Part shown: positions 14,661 to 16,880 of the stretch, piece by piece | Numbering within the stretch: the stretch's first letter is position 1 | How the letters are laid out: each line of letters begins with the position of its first letter | DNA from: JAVBQJ01 sp031549115 | Lineage (GTDB): Bacteria > Verrucomicrobiota > Lentisphaeria > Victivallales > Victivallaceae | Direction: 5' to 3' | DNA length: 16,880 nucleotides | Assembly: GCA_031549115.1 (NCBI GenBank) | Contig: JAVBQJ010000036.1 | Span: 1 to 16,880 of the forward strand | Translations under genes and position numbers: made by a program | Notes under the pieces: model-generated | Databases searched by the model: none | What the model was told of the DNA's origin: nothing | What the model saw: the letters and a program-made list of their open reading frames with translations, nothing else

Positions 14661-14678
14661 GCGGGAGCTGTTGGGGGA

Positions 14679-14706
14679 AATATAATCCGCCGCATCAATA
14701 ATGTAA
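14679..14706 (-). promoter_or_regulatory. Candidate promoter of the SWIM-UPF0158-flavin reductase operon
   Basis: On the minus strand: -35 TTACAT (14706-14701), 16-bp spacer, -10 TATATT (14684-14679). This would give a leader of about 60 nt that carries a dyad. The intergenic stretch 14611-14925 holds this promoter and the divergent one at 14837-14865 and otherwise shows no gene. Confidence 0.4.
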
Positions 14707-14836
14707 CGTGCGGCAATGAAAAAGTCATCCTGAATTGCCGGGAAATCAGGAAAAAGACTCCATTTTTACTGCGATATGCCGTTCCGGGACCGTAAATGCT
14801 CTCCCGCAAAAAAACAGGAAAAGTATGATACGGCGA

Positions 14837-14865
14837 TTGACTTCCAAACGGTTGCAGTTTATGTT
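14837..14865 (+). promoter_or_regulatory. Candidate promoter of the broken nitroreductase gene
   Basis: TTGACT (14837-14842), 17-bp spacer, TATGTT (14860-14865), 60 nt before the ATG. AGGAG (14915-14919) is the ribosome site. The control region thus looks intact although the gene is broken. Confidence 0.5.
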
Positions 14866-14925
14866 TATCTCAGCAGCCAACGCATGCTTGCATGGCACCG
14901 GGCAATGCATCTTTAGGAGCCGATT

Positions 14926-15332
14926 ATGATCCTCATTGAAAAAGAAAAATGTCTTCGCTGCGGCGCCTGTGTCCGCGACTGCATCGTTGAAGTCCTGAAG
15001 CCGGGAGCGGACGGCATTCCGCGGATTGCGCCGGAGGAAGAGCGCTTTTGCCTGAACTGCCAACATTGTCTGCCGTCCGTCCGGCCGCCGCTTTGACCTG
15101 CAACGCAGTCGCGCCGGAGCATTGCGCGCCGATCGGAAAAATTCCCGAAGCGGAAGAGATGCTCCATTTGATCCGGCAGAGAAGAAGCATCCGGCAGTTC
15201 AAGGATGAAAGCATCGATCCGCGCATTCTGGAAAAACTCTTGCTGTCTTCCGCGGATTCCCGGGAAATTTGTTTTTGGGGATTTGACAACCGGCTGTTTT
15301 TCCTGTATAATTCCGCATTGCAACTTCAATAA
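14926..15332 (+). pseudogene. Broken ferredoxin-domain nitroreductase
   Basis: The gene begins at ATG 14926 with a 2x[4Fe-4S] ferredoxin domain: C9-x2-C12-x2-C15-x3-C19 (KCLRCGACVRDC), then FCLNCQHC. At about 15072 the frame is lost and stops at 15096. Continuing in the +1 frame, the protein resumes as AAALTCNAVAPEHCAPIGK, then AEEMLHLIRQRRSIRQFKDE, the classical start of the nitroreductase domain, then ends at 15332 after only ~45 residues of that domain. One missing G explains the shift (CTG-CC-GTC for an expected CTG-GCC-GTC). The next expected cluster cysteine reads Arg (CGT for TGT). The FMN-binding core is absent. Members of this family are normally ~270 aa, an NAD(P)H/ferredoxin-linked flavin reductase. 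The remaining 56-aa first frame could still make a small ferredoxin with an incomplete second cluster. Confidence 0.82.
15284..15311 (+). promoter_or_regulatory. Consensus sigma70-type promoter of the phosphoesterase gene
   Basis: TTGACA (15284-15289), 16-bp spacer, TATAAT (15306-15311): both hexamers match the consensus. Start of transcription would be near 15318, leaving a leader of ~29 nt with AAAGGAAAA before ATG 15347. It lies inside the eroded end of the nitroreductase remnant. Confidence 0.8.
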
Positions 15333-15346
15333 AAGGAAAAAAGACG

Positions 15347-16408
15347 ATGAAGAAATTATCGGGTGTTTTCGTTCTTTTCGTGTGTGTGATATTCGGGGTG
15401 AAGGCATACGACGTGCTGCTGTTTGGAGATACGCACTACGATTCCGCGGAAGTGCGGACGCCTGACCAGGAGCTCTCCGAAAACCGCCGGAAGGAGTTCG
15501 CCCGCAATATTGCCAACTGGGAGGCGAATATCCCGGCCATGCTGGACGCCGCGGCCGCGCGGACTACCCGGAGTACGGCATTTGCCGTGCAGCTCGGCGA
15601 CCTGATCCAGGGGGACTGCGGCAGTTGGGAAATGCACCGGAAATCGTTGGAACAAGCCTTGAGCCAGTTTCATAAGCGTTTGTCCATCCCCTTTTATCCG
15701 GTCAAGGGCAATCACGATATCCGGGACAAAGACGGCAAGGCGGCTTACAACGAAACCATGCTGCCGTATGTGGGCAAACTCCTGAACCTCGATGCGCCGT
15801 TGCGGGACAAGACCAATTATGCCGTTCTTCATGAGCGCGACCTCTATATTTTCTTCGATTGCATGGAGCCGGATCTCGCGTTTGTCAAGGAAGAGCTCGC
15901 AGCCAACCCGGATGCGCGTTATGTGTTTTTCCTAACGCATTATCCGGTTCTGCCGTGTGTTCAAACCGAAGGAGCCGGCGAGGTGGTGTTCGGCCGCCCC
16001 GACCGCGAACGGGAACGGCTTGAACTGCGGAAGATATTGGCAGAGCGCAACGCCATCGTTTTCTGCGCCCACACGCATCGTACGAATCTGGTGCGCTACG
16101 AAGATGAAAACGGTACGATTACGCAGTTCACCTGTTTCAGCATCCTCAGTCAGCCCCAGGCTCCTTTTGCACAGGAGCGCATGGCGAATGCCGGAGAATT
16201 TTTCAATACTCCCGATCTTGACAAAATCCTGGCCGGAAATAAAAATCTTGCCGATCTAGTCAACGGTTACAAAGGGCGTTACCGGGAATTCATCTCGTAC
16301 CGGCCCGGCGCCGGTTTTTATATCCTGAAACCGACCGATTCCGGCGTTTCCATCGAGATATATTTCGGCACCGCCGCGAAACCGGCGGACACCGTAAAAC
16401 TGCGCTGA
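15347..16408 (+). CDS. Secreted calcineurin-like metallophosphoesterase
   Basis: 353-aa binuclear-metal phosphoesterase. All motifs are present: D28-T-H30 (FGDTHYD), D85 in QLGDLIQGD, N122-H123 in KGNHDI, H198 in LTHYP, and H242-T-H244 in CAHTHRT (usually GHTH). The first 20 residues (MKKLSGVFVLF, ending GVKA) form a signal peptide, so it acts in the periplasm or outside. The substrate is unknown; secreted members act on phosphomonoesters, nucleotides or teichoic-type phosphodiesters. The start has a clear AAAGGA site. It appears to be a single-gene unit with its own strong promoter. Confidence 0.88.
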   Translation: MKKLSGVFVLFVCVIFGVKAYDVLLFGDTHYDSAEVRTPDQELSENRRKEFARNIANWEANIPAMLDAAAARTTRSTAFAVQLGDLIQGDCGSWEMHRKSLEQALSQFHKRLSIPFYPVKGNHDIRDKDGKAAYNETMLPYVGKLLNLDAPLRDKTNYAVLHERDLYIFFDCMEPDLAFVKEELAANPDARYVFFLTHYPVLPCVQTEGAGEVVFGRPDRERERLELRKILAERNAIVFCAHTHRTNLVRYEDENGTITQFTCFSILSQPQAPFAQERMANAGEFFNTPDLDKILAGNKNLADLVNGYKGRYREFISYRPGAGFYILKPTDSGVSIEIYFGTAAKPADTVKLR

Positions 16409-16474
16409 CGCACCATGACGGGAAAATACTACGGGTGACAGCACAGCTTCATTTTGCGCAGAGCCGCCGTGCGC

Positions 16475-16515
16475 CGATGGCGCAGAGCGATGTGTGACCA
16501 TCGCGCCAGCCATCG
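16475..16515. repeat. Nested hairpin downstream of the phosphoesterase gene
   Basis: Outer 7-bp stem CGATGGC/GCCATCG (16475-16481 with 16509-16515) encloses an inner 6-bp stem GCGATG/CATCGC (16487-16492 with 16499-16504). Internal loops are of 5 and 4 nt. It starts 67 nt after the stop and has no T-tract. Confidence 0.4.
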
Positions 16516-16553
16516 ACCCGCGGCTGAATCGCAATCTTGCTCCAAATTTGGCG

Positions 16554-16581
16554 TTGACACGAGTCAAGGATGGAGTATTGT
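16554..16581 (+). promoter_or_regulatory. Promoter-like element with no recognised gene after it
   Basis: TTGACA (16554-16559), 16-bp spacer, TATTGT (16576-16581). It could drive a small RNA, or a gene beyond the window edge with a long leader. Confidence 0.4.
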
Positions 16582-16880
16582 TTCTGCTTTAATTACGCGG
16601 CGGTGGATGCCGTGTTCGCCGAAACCATGTCCAGGGGGGGAACCGCGGTGATGGCGACGATGACCGAGCCATGGGGGAGCGTACCTGTTATAGATGAGCG
16701 ACAGACCGACTGCGCTGTGGGCACAAAGCCGAATATTTTAATTTTTTTCACAGCCATCCCATAACTTTTCGAAAGCGGTGTTTGGGGCAATAGTTGAGCG
16801 TGACGGGAGCTAATTTCTCGACTACCGTCTTTGTAGATGTGCATTTCTGAGGGGGAATGTCAGCCGAAGTCAAAACATGG

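Larger units (their letters stand above)
16409..16880. other. 472-bp stretch without a convincing gene
   Basis: No open frame here has a ribosome site plus a protein-like composition. It contains a nested hairpin (16475-16515), a promoter-like element (16554-16581), and an AT-rich patch ending in T7 near 16741-16749. The last 24 bases could be the start of a gene (ATG 16857, MSAEVKTW), but the G-rich run lies only 1 nt before the ATG, too close for a normal ribosome site. Confidence 0.5.

Noticed and set aside
13663..14685. Plus-strand open frame of 340 codons opposite the SWIM gene
   Set aside because: Antisense shadow; its isoleucine/valine stretch mirrors the Asp codon run of the SWIM protein.
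16593..16844. Minus-strand 83-codon frame near the window end
   Set aside because: No ribosome site, no recognised motif, and mixed composition.

Overview
The window is GC-rich chromosomal DNA from a Gram-negative-type bacterium. The mix of genes suggests the PVC superphylum, perhaps a Victivallis-like member of the Lentisphaerota. The mix includes a GspK-like minor pseudopilin, secreted carbohydrate-active esterases, PilT, a Ycf46-type AAA+ ATPase beside DUF1257-like and DUF2997-like proteins, and degraded mobile DNA. The taxonomic call is an inference from gene style; no rRNA or other marker is present.

Layout. (1) 1-3715, plus strand: a pseudopilin cut off by the window edge, a secreted CE7 acetyl-xylan-esterase-like enzyme and a secreted SGNH/GDSL hydrolase. 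They are tightly spaced (8-bp gap, then ATGA overlap) and a strong hairpin follows. (2) 3841-9096, plus strand: a probable operon of a PflX-type radical SAM protein, a polytopic membrane protein (possibly a dead rhomboid), a Ycf46-like AAA+ ATPase, a 225-bp intergenic run of hairpins, a DUF1257/Ycf35-like protein with a hydrophobic N-terminus, a DUF2997-like small protein, and a zinc-ribbon membrane protein whose tail resembles a catalytically dead S26 signal peptidase. (3) 9164-11031, plus strand: a TPR protein and PilT, probably behind their own promoter. (4) 11032-11790: hairpins and an eroded IS1380-family transposase remnant on the minus strand. (5) 14610-11794, minus strand: an operon of a SWIM zinc-finger protein, a UPF0158 protein and an iron-sulfur-flavoprotein-like NAD(P)H:FMN reductase. 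(6) 14926-15332, plus strand: a broken ferredoxin-nitroreductase gene with a frameshift, a lost cluster cysteine and a missing C-terminus. (7) 15347-16408, plus strand: a secreted calcineurin-like phosphoesterase behind a consensus sigma70-type promoter. (8) 16409-16880: no convincing gene; one good promoter-like element and a nested hairpin.

The best candidate for an undescribed system is block 2. A AAA+ remodeller is encoded with two small partner proteins and two membrane proteins that look like proteases without catalytic residues, next to PilT and a TPR protein. This suggests a membrane-associated substrate-handling or remodelling machine. The hairpin run inside the same operon is the most striking non-coding structure.
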